Assembly (NCBI GenBank): GCA_041392505.1
Contig: JAWKLX010000038.1
Coordinates: 1-64,000, forward strand
Length of the DNA stretch: 64,000 bases
Direction: 5' to 3'
From: UBA6168 sp041392505
GTDB taxonomy: Bacteria; Bacteroidota; Bacteroidia; Chitinophagales; Saprospiraceae
Numbering within the stretch: the stretch's first letter is position 1; each line of letters begins with the position of its first letter. The position numbers were made by a program, and so were the translations under genes. Below, in pieces: positions 37,789 to 46,538 of the stretch. The notes below the pieces were generated by a model. It searched no databases and was not told the DNA's origin. It saw only the letters and a list, made by a program, of their open reading frames with translations.

Positions 37789-38256
37789 ATGGCTAATGAT
37801 GAAACCCAGCAAGGCACTCCGTGGCCCGTACCCAAGTTTAGGTTTTCAGTAGATTGGGGAGATGTACAAAAGAACATTTCTTTTCAAGAGGTTTCTGGTT
37901 TGGAAACCGAAACCCAAATCATTGAATACCGGCATACTAACAGTCCACAATTTTCAACCGTAAAAATGCCGGGTATTGGTAAGTATGGCAATGTGACCAT
38001 GAAGCGGGGCATTTTTGCCAACGACTCCCTTTTTTGGAAATGGTACGACCAAATAAAAATGAATACCATCAAACGGCAAACAGTGGTAATCAACCTACTT
38101 GATGAGAAAGGAGGCGTGGTTGTTACTTGGACACTCAACAATGCCTGGCCTACAAAAATTACCAGCACCGACCTGAAATCGGATGGTAACGAAGTGGCTG
38201 TAGATACGATAGAGATCGCCCATGAAGGTTTGACCGTGAAATATGGAGGCTCATAA
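37789..38256 (+). CDS. eCIS inner tube protein 1 (gp19/Hcp-like)
   Basis: 155 aa T4 gp19-like tube protein. Signature: PKFRFSVDWGDVQKNISFQE with VSGLETETQIIEYRH, then KMPGIGKYGNVTMKRGIF and a C-terminal WTLNNAWPTKITSTDLKS with VAVDTIEIAHEGL. These are the conserved strands of Hcp-fold tube subunits that stack inside the sheath. It is followed after 2 bp by a second tube gene, as in Bacteroidota eCIS loci, where different tube paralogues form the shaft and its baseplate-proximal ring. Confidence 0.92.
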   Translation: MANDETQQGTPWPVPKFRFSVDWGDVQKNISFQEVSGLETETQIIEYRHTNSPQFSTVKMPGIGKYGNVTMKRGIFANDSLFWKWYDQIKMNTIKRQTVVINLLDEKGGVVVTWTLNNAWPTKITSTDLKSDGNEVAVDTIEIAHEGLTVKYGGS

Positions 38257-38258
38257 AA

Positions 38259-38723
38259 ATGGCAACATCCAATAATGCTTTTTATCCGCCTGTGTCTTTT
38301 AGTTTCTTGGTAAGCATTCAGGGAATTAAAAGTAACGCCGAAGCCGCTTTTCAAGAAGCCTCGGGCATTGATATGGAGATGGGCGCAGAAGAGGTAGTTA
38401 GTGGGGGTGAAAACCAATTCAAATACCAGCTGCCCACTAAGGCCAAGTTCAATAACTTGGTGCTGAAAAGGGGGCTGATACCAAAAGAATCAGCCTTGGC
38501 TACTTGGGCAGCCGAAACCCTTTCGGGCGGATTGTCTACCCCGATCACTACCAAAACCATTATGGTTGGACTGATGGATAGCAATCGGGAAATACTGGTA
38601 AGTTGGAGCTTTTTTAATGCTTACCCTGTAAAATGGAATATTTCTGATTTTAAATCCATGGAAAACAGTTACGTCGTGGAGACCATCGAATTTGCTTATA
38701 ACTATTTCAAAAAAAATAGCTGA
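38259..38723 (+). CDS. eCIS inner tube protein 2 (gp19/Hcp-like)
   Basis: 154 aa, paralogous to the preceding tube gene. It has PVSFSFLVSIQGIKSNAEAA with FQEASGIDMEMG, KFNNLVLKRGLI, and the C-terminal WSFFNAYPVKWNISDFKSME with VVETIEFAYNYF. Such second tube proteins usually join the shaft tube to the baseplate hub. It starts 2 bp after tube 1, and its stop overlaps the presumed start of the DUF5908 micro-gene. Confidence 0.9.
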   Translation: MATSNNAFYPPVSFSFLVSIQGIKSNAEAAFQEASGIDMEMGAEEVVSGGENQFKYQLPTKAKFNNLVLKRGLIPKESALATWAAETLSGGLSTPITTKTIMVGLMDSNREILVSWSFFNAYPVKWNISDFKSMENSYVVETIEFAYNYFKKNS

Positions 38724-38842
38724 TACTTTTAGAAATAAGAGAATTGGTCATACGCACTAAAATCGTTACCGAAAAAGTACAGCAAGAACCGACGGCGACA
38801 TTTGCTGGCCCGTTGCAACGAAAAGAATTGGGCGCTTTCTAA
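38720..38842 (+). CDS. DUF5908-like eCIS small protein
   Basis: A 40-codon frame starting at a CTG overlapping the tube-2 stop and reading EIRELVIRTKIVTEKVQQEP. The pattern P-I-E-I-R-E-L-V-I-K/R is the hallmark of DUF5908, a small protein family placed between tube and LysM genes in Bacteroidota eCIS loci. No ATG precedes it; a substitution may have removed the usual ATG-Pro start, so it may be decayed. The C-terminus RKELGAF is followed by TAA. Confidence 0.55.
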   Translation: MILLEIRELVIRTKIVTEKVQQEPTATFAGPLQRKELGAF

Positions 38843-38847
38843 AAATA

Positions 38848-38916
38848 GTGTACCAATATAACGGTGAAATACACAGCCCCAATTATTTTAAACTGAATTG
38901 GGGGCAGAATTACTGA
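38848..38916 (+). pseudogene. Fragment of LysM-type eCIS baseplate/tube-initiator protein
   Basis: A 22-codon stretch reading VYQYNGEIHSPNYFKLNWGQ and then a stop. The Y-x-G-x-x-H-x-P-x-Y-L/F-K-L-x-W-G motif is typical of the LysM-containing protein (Afp7/Pvc7-like) that follows the tube genes. Both flanks of the normal protein are missing. It is direct evidence that the baseplate part of the locus was deleted. Confidence 0.5.
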
Positions 38917-38986
38917 CTAGTGGTTTTGAAAAGGCGTTAAATGGTTACAGCCTGCCCGGTACATTTTTTAATATTTAAGACGATAA

Positions 38987-39676
38987 AAAAATACCCGTGC
39001 TGACCAAATAAATAACGACATTGACTCATTAGAACGTTCTCTGTTTTTAGATGTGAATATTGAAGAACGAAAAATTTCAAAAACAAAAGTAATATTGGAA
39101 GAAGTATTGGGGAGGTTTAAAAATGACCCTACTGTCGTGCAATATGATTTTGAAAAAAAGAATAAATACATGGAACAGGAAATTTATGTACAAAATGCTG
39201 GACTGGTTATTTTTCAGGCCTACCTACCTTATTTTTTCAATCAATGTGATTTATTTGATGACAACAAGTTTAAATCTGATCAGGCTGCACAACGTGGGGC
39301 TTTGTTGCTGCAATATATTTACAATGATAAAGAAGGTATTAATGAAGAGGAAATGGTGCTCAATAAATTGCTTTGCGGGCTGCCAATAGAAGAGGTGCTA
39401 CCAAACGAATTTGTGCCAACCGAAAAAGAAAAAGAAATAATTTCTCAAATGTTTGATGCTATTATTTCGCATTGGGTAATAATTAAAAATAGTTCCCACC
39501 AAGGTTTTAGGGAGTCATGGCTAAACCGTGCCGGAAAACTGGTAAAAAAAGAAGATGCATGGGAATTGACCGTGGAGCAAAGAGCATTCGATGTGCTATT
39601 GGACCAAATCCCATTTTCTATTAGCCCGGTTCGGTTCAGTTGGATGAGCGAGCCAATCATCGTGATCTGGAGATGA
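38987..39676 (+). pseudogene. C-terminal part of eCIS tape-measure protein (CIS_TMP family), 5' truncated
   Basis: About 229 codons are open from 38987; the first usable start is GTG 39053 (207 aa). The C-terminal half is typical of the contractile injection system tape-measure family: QNAGLVIFQAYLPYFFNQCD, DQAAQRGALLLQYI, GFRESWLNRAGKLVKKED, WELTVEQRAFDVLLDQIPFS and a terminal RFSWMSEPIIVIW. Full proteins are several hundred residues longer at the N-terminus, so only the end remains. The open frame upstream of the GTG (SLERSLFLDVNIEERK) shows that the true gene started further left. The AAA ATPase gene that normally follows is absent. Confidence 0.75.
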
Positions 39677-39852
39677 ATACATTAAATGTAAATGTCGCTG
39701 CATGGGGAAAAGAACTGCACTGGTTTTCTGCCGTGCTCCTATAATTGCTTAAAACTTAAAGTAGCCGAGCATCAGCAACTGTTTCTAATCGCGATGCAGT
39801 AAAACAATGTTTCGTAAGGTTTTGATTTTTAAAAATATCGGATATTCGCTCC

Positions 39853-40434
39853 ATGCTTTTGTCCTACCTACATAAAAACGAAACCGAAGCCGGCTGCGAC
39901 GAGGCTGGCCGGGGCTGCCTCGCTGGTCCCGTTTTCGCTGCCGCCGTTATTTTGCCAAAAAAATTCAAGCATCCATTATTAAATGACTCCAAACAATTGA
40001 CCGAACTGCAAAGGGATGCCCTACGCCCCATCATCGAAAAAGAAGCTATCGCATGGGCCGTGGTCAAACTTGAACCAGTGGAAATTGACGAACTGAACAT
40101 CCTCTGGGCTTCCGTCGAAGGCATGCACCGGGCTATCAAACAGTTGGCCGTCCAACCAACCAGCCTCCTCATTGACGGCAACCGGTTCAAGCCTTTTCCA
40201 AACATCCCGCATCATTGCATCGTCAAAGGCGATGGAAAATATTTGTCCATCGCCGCTGCTTCCATTTTGGCGAAAACCCACCGGGATGAGTACATGAATA
40301 ATTTGGCAAAAAAATACCCCGAATATGGCTGGCAAAAAAACAAGGGCTACCCCACCAAGGCACACCGGGAAGCGATCCGGCTGCATGGGGCAACTCCACA
40401 CCACAGGATGTCGTTCCGGCTGTTGCCAGAGTAA
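39853..40434 (+). CDS. rnhB: Ribonuclease HII
   Basis: 193 aa, standard length. The active-site motif EAGCDEAGRGCLAGPVFAAA has the conserved Asp-Glu pair (DEAGRG). Further conserved parts are PLLNDSKQLT, LLIDGNRF, and HCIVKGDGKYLSIAAASILA with AKTHRDEYM. It cleaves RNA in RNA-DNA hybrids, including single ribonucleotides in DNA. ATG 39853 is preceded by decayed DNA from the eCIS region. It is followed by glycerate kinase after 83 bp on the same strand. Confidence 0.96.
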   Translation: MLLSYLHKNETEAGCDEAGRGCLAGPVFAAAVILPKKFKHPLLNDSKQLTELQRDALRPIIEKEAIAWAVVKLEPVEIDELNILWASVEGMHRAIKQLAVQPTSLLIDGNRFKPFPNIPHHCIVKGDGKYLSIAAASILAKTHRDEYMNNLAKKYPEYGWQKNKGYPTKAHREAIRLHGATPHHRMSFRLLPE

Positions 40435-40517
40435 GGGCCGGAGGAGTTGTTTTAAAATTGAGTAAACTATTTGAAGTTATACTACTTGGTCAGCCCTAAT
40501 AAATCGTTGGAATAAAA

Positions 40518-41639
40518 ATGAAAATTCTCATCGCCCCTGACAAATTCAAAGGATCGTTAACGGCCAGTGAAGTGGCCGAAGCGGTAGCAAAAGGCATCCG
40601 TCGCTTCGATCCATCTATTGATTGCATTCTCCATCCCCTTGCCGATGGTGGCGATGGTTCATTGTCTATCCTCGGTGCATACTTGGATTTGGAGAAAATA
40701 ACCTTGGAGGTCTCCGGGCCGCTTGGCGATTCTGTAATCGCTGCTTATTTCCGTTCTGGCAAGACTGCTTTCGTTGAACTCGCCGATGCTGCCGGGCTGG
40801 TGCTATTGGCCCCCGAAAAGAGAAATCCGCTACTGACCACTACTTTCGGCGTGGGTCAACTGATGCATCATGCCATCCAAAATGGCGCCCGAGAGATATA
40901 TCTTTTTTTGGGTGGGAGTGCTACCAATGATGGCGGTGCAGGCATTGCCCAAGCACTTGGTTTTCAGTTTTTGGACAAAAAGGGCGAAACTGTTTTTCCC
41001 ATCGGGAAAAACTTAATCGAAATAGATCAAATCATAGCGCCTACAGATAAGGTGCTTGAAGGCGTTCTGTTTTACTGCCTTTGTGATGTGCAAAACCCTC
41101 TGCTCGGGAAGAGCGGGGCCAGCCATGTTTACGCTGCACAAAAAGGGGCATCCAGCAAAGACATCACAATGTTAGAAGCTGGTATGCAGCAGTTTGCCAA
41201 AGCCATTGAGAAACATACTACCATTGATGTCTCGACCCTTCCGGGCGGTGGTGCAGCAGGTGGCGTGGCAGCCGGCATGTCGGGATTGCTCGGTGCCGAA
41301 ATCAAAAGTGGGATCGATACTTTTTTAACATTGACCCATTTTGAAGAACAGGTAAAAAATGCCGACCTCATCATCAGCGGAGAGGGCAAACTCGACTCGC
41401 AAACGCTCGAAGGCAAGGTGATCAACGGCGTGATGAACATTTCCCAAAAACACCAAAAGCCCTTGCTGTTGGTAGTCGGTCAATCAGAGTTGGATAAAGA
41501 AACGCTGGCAGACGAAGGCATCCTCGATGTGCTGACGGTGATGAGTCGGTGCGCTAGTGTGGGGGAGGCGGTGGCCCATGCAGGGAACATCATTGAAATG
41601 TTGGTCTTTGATTATTTCAATGCGTCAACTACTGCCTAA
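40518..41639 (+). CDS. Glycerate kinase (GarK/GlxK family)
   Basis: 373 aa. The N-terminus MKILIAPDKFKGSLTASEVA and the motif HPLADGGDGS are diagnostic, together with FLGGSATNDGGAGIAQALGF, LPGGGAAGGVAAGMSG, and ADLIISGEGKLDSQTLEGK near the C-terminus. It phosphorylates D-glycerate to 2-phosphoglycerate (class II enzymes of this family) or 3-phosphoglycerate. Glyoxylate/tartronate pathway genes are not nearby, so the feeding route is unknown. Confidence 0.94.
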   Translation: MKILIAPDKFKGSLTASEVAEAVAKGIRRFDPSIDCILHPLADGGDGSLSILGAYLDLEKITLEVSGPLGDSVIAAYFRSGKTAFVELADAAGLVLLAPEKRNPLLTTTFGVGQLMHHAIQNGAREIYLFLGGSATNDGGAGIAQALGFQFLDKKGETVFPIGKNLIEIDQIIAPTDKVLEGVLFYCLCDVQNPLLGKSGASHVYAAQKGASSKDITMLEAGMQQFAKAIEKHTTIDVSTLPGGGAAGGVAAGMSGLLGAEIKSGIDTFLTLTHFEEQVKNADLIISGEGKLDSQTLEGKVINGVMNISQKHQKPLLLVVGQSELDKETLADEGILDVLTVMSRCASVGEAVAHAGNIIEMLVFDYFNASTTA

Positions 41640-41700
41640 CAGAAGTTTCTTTAAAGGATGAGCTAGAAAGTGGCCCGAAAAATGATCGGACAATTAAGTT

Positions 41701-41835
41701 ACTGACTGCTCAGCCGAGTGGGTTTTAAGGGGCGGCGTCGTTCCGACGCATCGGAACGACGCCGCCCCTTAAAAACCGCGGAGGAGCACACGATGGGGAT
41801 GCAAAAAGCGATAATCATGCTGCTCCGCATTTTTT
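41701..41835 (-). repeat. Dispersed hairpin repeat, copy 2
   Basis: On the minus strand it begins AAAATGCGGAGCAGCATGAT and ends in CGGCTGAGCAGT. The centre is a long perfect stem with arm AAGGGGCGGCGTCGTTCCGA around GCATCGG-type loop bases. It lies between glycerate kinase and sucA. Confidence 0.75.
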
Positions 41836-42072
41836 GAATTTATTAGACTTCAAAGTATAACCCCCAATCAAAAGATTTCTTTTTCCTTTCTTATATCGGC
41901 TTTTCATATTTCTACCAACCTCCGATATTTGCCGCGTTTTGCCGATCAGGGTAAACCTCTGCTCCGTAAACCCGTTTTATTTTAATTTTTCAAAATATAC
42001 CGCACCAACCTGCATTTCGCTATTAGCCGATTGCCAACAGCTAACTGCCAACTGCCGACAGCGGACTGAATA

Positions 42073-44826
42073 ATGACTGACTATTCTTTTATTGCCAACG
42101 CACACCCCTCTTACATTGACTCACTTTACGAACAGTTTCGGGAGAACCCCGACGCCCTCGACGAAAGCTGGCGGCTCTTTTTCCGTGGTTTCGACTATGG
42201 GTTTAATGAGGAGGCAACAAACGGGATGGCCGCTTCAAACGGAGCCCCTGTCACCCCCGGACAAATTGACCTCGACGAGTTGCGGGTGCTGGCGCTCATC
42301 ATCGGTTACCGCAACCGCGGGCACTTGAAATCCACCACCAACCCCGTCAGGGACCGCATCGACCGGAAGCCATTTTTGGCTTTGGAGGATTTCAGCCTGA
42401 CTGAAAAAAGCTTGGATAAAAAATATGTGGCGGGCAAAGAGATTGGCCTCGAAAATGCCACGCTGCAAGAGATTATCGACAGGTTGAAGCGGGTGTACTG
42501 TGGCAACATCGGTTTTGAGTTTCATCATATCCAAGACCGCAACAAGCGCCGCTGGTTGAGGGACCGCATCGAAAAAGTAATCCCCGACAAACAGTTCGAT
42601 CTGTCGTTGGACGAGAAAAAACGCATCCTCGAAAAACTCAACGGCTCTACTATTTTCGAGCAATTTTTAGGGAAAAAATATGTGGGGCAAAAACGCTTTT
42701 CCCTCGAAGGTGGCGAAACGACCATTGCTGCCCTCGATGCCATCATCACCGCAGCGGCGGACGACCGGGTTGAGGAAGTCGTGATCGGGATGGCGCACCG
42801 CGGCCGCCTCAACGTGCTGGCCAATATCATGGGCAAAACGTACGAGCAGATTTTTAGCGAATTTGAAGGGGAAATGCCGGAGGACATGAGTTTTGGCGAC
42901 GGCGACGTGAAATACCACCTCGGTTTTTCTTCTTTGGTGAAAACCCCGCACGGCAAAGAGATTTATTTAAAATTGACCCCTAACCCATCGCACCTCGAAG
43001 CAGTGAACCCAGTGGTGGAAGGTTTCTCCCGTGCCAAAGCAGACGTGCTTTACAAGTCTGATTACGACCGCATTTTGCCCATCCTCATCCACGGAGATGC
43101 AGCCGTGGCCGCACAGGGTATTGTATACGAAGTGATCCAGATGAGCCACTTGGAGGGTTATTACACTGGTGGCACCGTCCATTTTGTCATCAACAATCAG
43201 ATCGGTTTTACTACCGATTGGCAGGATGCCCGTTCGTCGACCTATTGTACGTCGGTGGCGAGCGTGGTGCAGGCGCCCGTTTTTCATGTGAACGGCGATG
43301 ATCCGGAAGCCGTCATTTTTGCTTGCAAACTGGCCTTCGAATACCGTCAATTATTCAATAACGATGTGTTCATCGACATGGTCTGCTACCGCAAACATGG
43401 CCACAACGAGGGCGATGACCCGAAATTTACCCAACCCCATCTTTACAGCCTGATTGATAACCACCCCGACCCGCGGGCGATTTATAGCCAACGCCTTGCC
43501 GAACGGGGCGACCTCGAAAAAGCCATTTCCGAAAAAATGGAAAAGGAGTTTTGGGATGAATTGCAGGCGCGGTTGGACAATGTCAAGCAAAACAAACTGC
43601 CCTACGTTTACCAAGAGAGCGAAGAGGCTTGGCGGCTTTTGAAGAAAACGACCGAACCCGAGGATTATGAAATATCCCCTGAAACGGGTGTGGACGAGAA
43701 GACCATTAAAACCATTTTAAAACACCTCCATACGCTGCCCAAGGATTTCCAGCCCGTCAGCAAAATCAAGCGGATTTTGAAATCCTCGCAAAAGCTGGTG
43801 AATGAAGGAAAACTCGATTGGGGCTTGGGCGAGCTGACCGCTTACGGCACTTTGCTATTGGAAGGCAACGACGTGCGCCTCAGCGGACAAGATGTGCGCC
43901 GGGGTACTTTCTCCCACCGCCATGCCGTGCTGGAAGATGAAACCACCGACCTCGAATACAACCGCCTCAATACCATGCAAGAAGGTCAGGGGCGCTTCCG
44001 CATTTTCAACTCCCTGTTGTCGGAATATGCGGTGTTGGGTTTTGAATATGGCTATTCCCTCGCCCGGCCCGATGCCCTCGTGATTTGGGAAGCGCAGTTT
44101 GGCGATTTCTTCAACGGTGCACAGGTGATGGTCGACCAATTCATTGCCGCTGCCGAGAGCAAATGGCGCCGGATGAGCGGTCTTTGCATGTTCCTCCCGC
44201 ACGGCTACGAAGGCCAAGGCCCTGAGCACTCCAGTGCCCGAATCGAGCGCTTCTTGCAGCTCTGCGCCAACTACAACATGACCGTTGCCAACGTGACGAC
44301 CCCGGCCAATTTGTTCCACCTGTTGCGTCGGCAGATCGCCCGCCCGTTCCGCAAACCATTGGTGCTGGCGACGCCTAAAAGTGGCTTGCGCCACCCCGAT
44401 TTTGTCTCCGAAATAAAAGACTTCACCACCGGTACCCGCTTCCAAGAAATCATCGACGACCCGACCGCCAACAAGGCAAAAGTGAAAACCCTGCTGCTCT
44501 GTTCCGGCAAAATCGCTTATGATTTGTTGGAGAAAAAACGCAACGACAAACGTGACGATGTGGCCGTCGTCCGCTTGGAGCAACTGTACCCGCTGCCGGA
44601 AAATCAGTTGGAGGCGATCTTTAAAAAGTACGCCAAGGCCCAAGTCCGTTGGGTGCAGGAAGAACCCGCCAACAACGGCGCCTGGATGCACATCCTTTTC
44701 CACCTCTGCGAAAAATACCCGATGAAATTGGTGAGCCGCCCAGCGAGTGCTTCGCCAGCGACTGGTTACAAGAAAAAGCACGATGCACAGCAAGTGGAGA
44801 TTATGGAAAAGGCGTTTGCGAAGTGA
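42073..44826 (+). CDS. sucA: 2-Oxoglutarate dehydrogenase E1 component
   Basis: 917 aa, full length. The N-terminal lipoyl-E2-binding helix region is YSFIANAHPSYIDSLYEQFR. TPP-domain motifs: GMAHRGRLNVLANIMGK, ILIHGDAAVAAQGIVYEV, HFVINNQIGFTTDWQDARS, CYRKHGHNEGDDPKFTQP. The C-terminal transketolase parts are FSHRHAVLEDE, LPHGYEGQGPEHSSARIERF and RWVQEEPANNGAW. It decarboxylates 2-oxoglutarate and transfers the succinyl group to E2 in the TCA cycle. sucB is not adjacent. Codon use is GC-richer than in the neighbouring eCIS genes. Confidence 0.97.
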   Translation: MTDYSFIANAHPSYIDSLYEQFRENPDALDESWRLFFRGFDYGFNEEATNGMAASNGAPVTPGQIDLDELRVLALIIGYRNRGHLKSTTNPVRDRIDRKPFLALEDFSLTEKSLDKKYVAGKEIGLENATLQEIIDRLKRVYCGNIGFEFHHIQDRNKRRWLRDRIEKVIPDKQFDLSLDEKKRILEKLNGSTIFEQFLGKKYVGQKRFSLEGGETTIAALDAIITAAADDRVEEVVIGMAHRGRLNVLANIMGKTYEQIFSEFEGEMPEDMSFGDGDVKYHLGFSSLVKTPHGKEIYLKLTPNPSHLEAVNPVVEGFSRAKADVLYKSDYDRILPILIHGDAAVAAQGIVYEVIQMSHLEGYYTGGTVHFVINNQIGFTTDWQDARSSTYCTSVASVVQAPVFHVNGDDPEAVIFACKLAFEYRQLFNNDVFIDMVCYRKHGHNEGDDPKFTQPHLYSLIDNHPDPRAIYSQRLAERGDLEKAISEKMEKEFWDELQARLDNVKQNKLPYVYQESEEAWRLLKKTTEPEDYEISPETGVDEKTIKTILKHLHTLPKDFQPVSKIKRILKSSQKLVNEGKLDWGLGELTAYGTLLLEGNDVRLSGQDVRRGTFSHRHAVLEDETTDLEYNRLNTMQEGQGRFRIFNSLLSEYAVLGFEYGYSLARPDALVIWEAQFGDFFNGAQVMVDQFIAAAESKWRRMSGLCMFLPHGYEGQGPEHSSARIERFLQLCANYNMTVANVTTPANLFHLLRRQIARPFRKPLVLATPKSGLRHPDFVSEIKDFTTGTRFQEIIDDPTANKAKVKTLLLCSGKIAYDLLEKKRNDKRDDVAVVRLEQLYPLPENQLEAIFKKYAKAQVRWVQEEPANNGAWMHILFHLCEKYPMKLVSRPASASPATGYKKKHDAQQVEIMEKAFAK

Positions 44827-45007
44827 TGATGGGGGAAGGAGAGTTCCTTTCGTTTTGCATTTGCCCCGAAGCCCTAAAGGGAAGTACAGCACAGTAACTG
44901 ATAATCAGAAAGTTATAAATCGATACTGTACTCCCCTTTAGGGGTCGGAGGTAATCGCATAAAACCGACAAACCTCTGTATCAAACACCCCACTGAAAAA
45001 TAAAAAC

Positions 45008-45409
45008 ATGAACGCAGTAGAAACCGTCAAACAATACTACCACCACTTCAACCAAAAGAACTGGCAGGGCATGCTCGACCTGCTCCATGCCGACATCCGG
45101 CACGAAGCCAATCAGGGCGATACCCGGGTGGGCAAGCAGCTCTTCACTGAGTTTTTGGCGCATATGGACAGGTGCTACGAGGAAACCCTAACCGATATGG
45201 TCTTTTTCAGCGAATCATCCGATAGCCGGGTGGCGGTCGAGTTTGTCGTCAATGGCACTTACAAGGGCACTGACGGTGATCTGCCCGAGGCCAAAGGACA
45301 ACAATACGTGCTGCCCGCCGGGGCTTTCCTCGAACTGAAGGACGGCCTGATTGTACGGGTGACCACCTACTACAACCTGCCCCTTTGGATCAGCCAAGTT
45401 TCAAAATAA
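45008..45409 (+). CDS. SnoaL-like / NTF2-fold ketosteroid-isomerase-related protein
   Basis: 133 aa. The pattern is that of NTF2-fold SnoaL-like proteins: VKQYYHHFNQKNWQGMLDLL with HADIRHEANQGDTRVGKQLF, then VAVEFVVNGTYKGTDGDLP, and AGAFLELKDGLIVRVTTYYN. Such proteins bind small hydrophobic ligands or act as isomerases/cyclases; the substrate is unknown. It stands alone, followed by a hairpin repeat. Confidence 0.8.
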   Translation: MNAVETVKQYYHHFNQKNWQGMLDLLHADIRHEANQGDTRVGKQLFTEFLAHMDRCYEETLTDMVFFSESSDSRVAVEFVVNGTYKGTDGDLPEAKGQQYVLPAGAFLELKDGLIVRVTTYYNLPLWISQVSK

Positions 45410-45473
45410 TTCATTTTACACAAAAAACGACCAATAGCCATTTAGCACTTTTTCCAGCGGGCCGGATCGACCT

Positions 45474-45575
45474 ATTCGCATTTGCCATAAGCCTGCTCGG
45501 CCCGACAAGGTTTAAGGGCGGCGACGTCCCGACCCATCAGGACGTCGCCGCCCTTTAAAACCCTGTTGATTACAC
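45474..45575 (-). repeat. Dispersed hairpin repeat, copy 3
   Basis: The stem GGGCGGCGACGTCCCGA...CAGGACGTCGCCGCCC is flanked by AAACCTTGT and GGGTTTTAAA, with CGGGCCGAGCAG and GGCAAATGCG at its minus-strand end. The part corresponding to the other copies' AAAATGCGGAGCAG start is missing. Confidence 0.65.
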
Positions 45576-45606
45576 ACAGAATATTTCATTGGAAACGAGT
45601 TGTTTA

Positions 45607-45720
45607 CAGGGGCGTAGCCCCGAACCCGTTTGTAGAGAAAGGTCAAAAAGTGCTTTGGAGGGGCGTAGCCGGCCCGAATGACCTTATCGGGAGTTTTCGG
45701 GCGGGGGCTACGCCCCTGAA
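45607..45720. repeat. Inverted repeat with AGGGGCGTAGCC arms
   Basis: AGGGGCGTAGCC occurs twice in direct orientation (45607 and 45658) and once inverted as GGCTACGCCCCT (45708-45719), forming a hairpin around a GC-rich loop. It is not the same sequence as the five-copy family but lies beside copy 3, upstream of the GNAT gene. Confidence 0.55.
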
Positions 45721-45852
45721 AGTCAGGCACTTATTCTGTGGCCAATCAACAGCCTTTAAAACGCCTGAGGCAGGCTGCTGGAATGTTGCCAAATGAACAG
45801 AATATGCACCCCCGCATTTTATGGTTGTTTTTTGCGTAACAACAGAAATAAG

Positions 45853-46437
45853 ATGGAATTCAAACGCTATTTCGGCCAACAGATCAGCGAGGTGCTGACC
45901 TCGCTCGGGGAACTCAGGATCACCGTGTTCAGGGCGTACCCCTATTTGTACGAAGGCAGTCTCGACTACGAAAAGAACTACCTACAGACCTACGTGAACT
46001 CCCCGGAAGCCATGCTTTTTTCCGTATGGGATGGTCCACAAATGGTCGGGGCCACCACCTGCATCCCGCTGCGGGACGAAACCGAAGAGGTGCGGGAGCC
46101 TTTTGAACAAGCAGGCCTGCCCATCGACAGCATTTTCTATTTCGGGGAAAGCATCCTCCTGCCTGCCTACCGGGGCAAGGGCCTCGGCAAACGTTTTTTC
46201 GCTGAGCGGGAACAGCACGCCGCTTCATCGGGCCGCTACCAACGCACCTATTTCTGTGGGGTGGAACGCCCGGACGACCATCCCCTCCGACCAGCGAACT
46301 ACCACCCCCTCGACCCCTTCTGGAAAGCACAAGGCTACCAACCCGCAGGACTCGTCAGCTACTTCCAATGGCTGGACATCGGCGAGGCAGCGGAGACGGA
46401 GAAAAAAATGAATTATTGGTGGAAGGGGATTGGGTGA
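45853..46437 (+). CDS. GNAT-family N-acetyltransferase
   Basis: 194 aa from ATG 45853; the open frame extends 20 codons upstream without family character. Visible GNAT features are FSVWDGPQMVGATTCIPLRD (strands 2-3), FYFGESILLPAYRGKGLGKR (strand 4 and the R/Q-x-x-G-x-G/A acetyl-CoA loop RGKGLG), then RYQRTYFCGVERPDDHP and a C-terminal FWKAQGYQPAGLVSYFQWLD. The substrate is unknown. A 74-bp copy of part of this gene occurs at 52727-52800. The cassette-like array starts right after its stop. Confidence 0.88.
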   Translation: MEFKRYFGQQISEVLTSLGELRITVFRAYPYLYEGSLDYEKNYLQTYVNSPEAMLFSVWDGPQMVGATTCIPLRDETEEVREPFEQAGLPIDSIFYFGESILLPAYRGKGLGKRFFAEREQHAASSGRYQRTYFCGVERPDDHPLRPANYHPLDPFWKAQGYQPAGLVSYFQWLDIGEAAETEKKMNYWWKGIG

Positions 46438-46456
46438 GGAGGGCATGAATCAAAAG

Positions 46457-46527
46457 CGCTGTACGGTCTTGCATACACGGCGTGCGACCGCATAGGGAGC
46501 ATGACCGTTGTATGCGTTGTTCTCTGC
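46457..46527 (-). other. attC-like palindrome A (end of array 1)
   Basis: On the minus strand: box GCAGAGAAC, AAC, then stem arm GCATACAACGGTCATGC paired with GCACGCCGTGTATGC, then AAGACCGTAC. The box GCAGAGAAC (46519-46527) is the exact complement of the start box GTTCTCTGC of the same unit at 47879-47887, as R-boxes of an integron cassette are. Confidence 0.6.
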
Positions 46528-46538
46528 TGTTTTCTTTT

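Noticed and set aside
34496..39676. Functional type VI secretion system or prophage
   Set aside because: DUF4255, DUF5908 and the tape-measure family are eCIS markers; there are no TssJLM membrane-complex genes, no capsid or terminase, and the baseplate genes are missing.
41725..41775. Very GC-rich palindrome first thought to be a simple terminator
   Set aside because: It belongs to a five-copy repeat family with conserved flanks and lacks a T-run, so I list it as a dispersed repeat.
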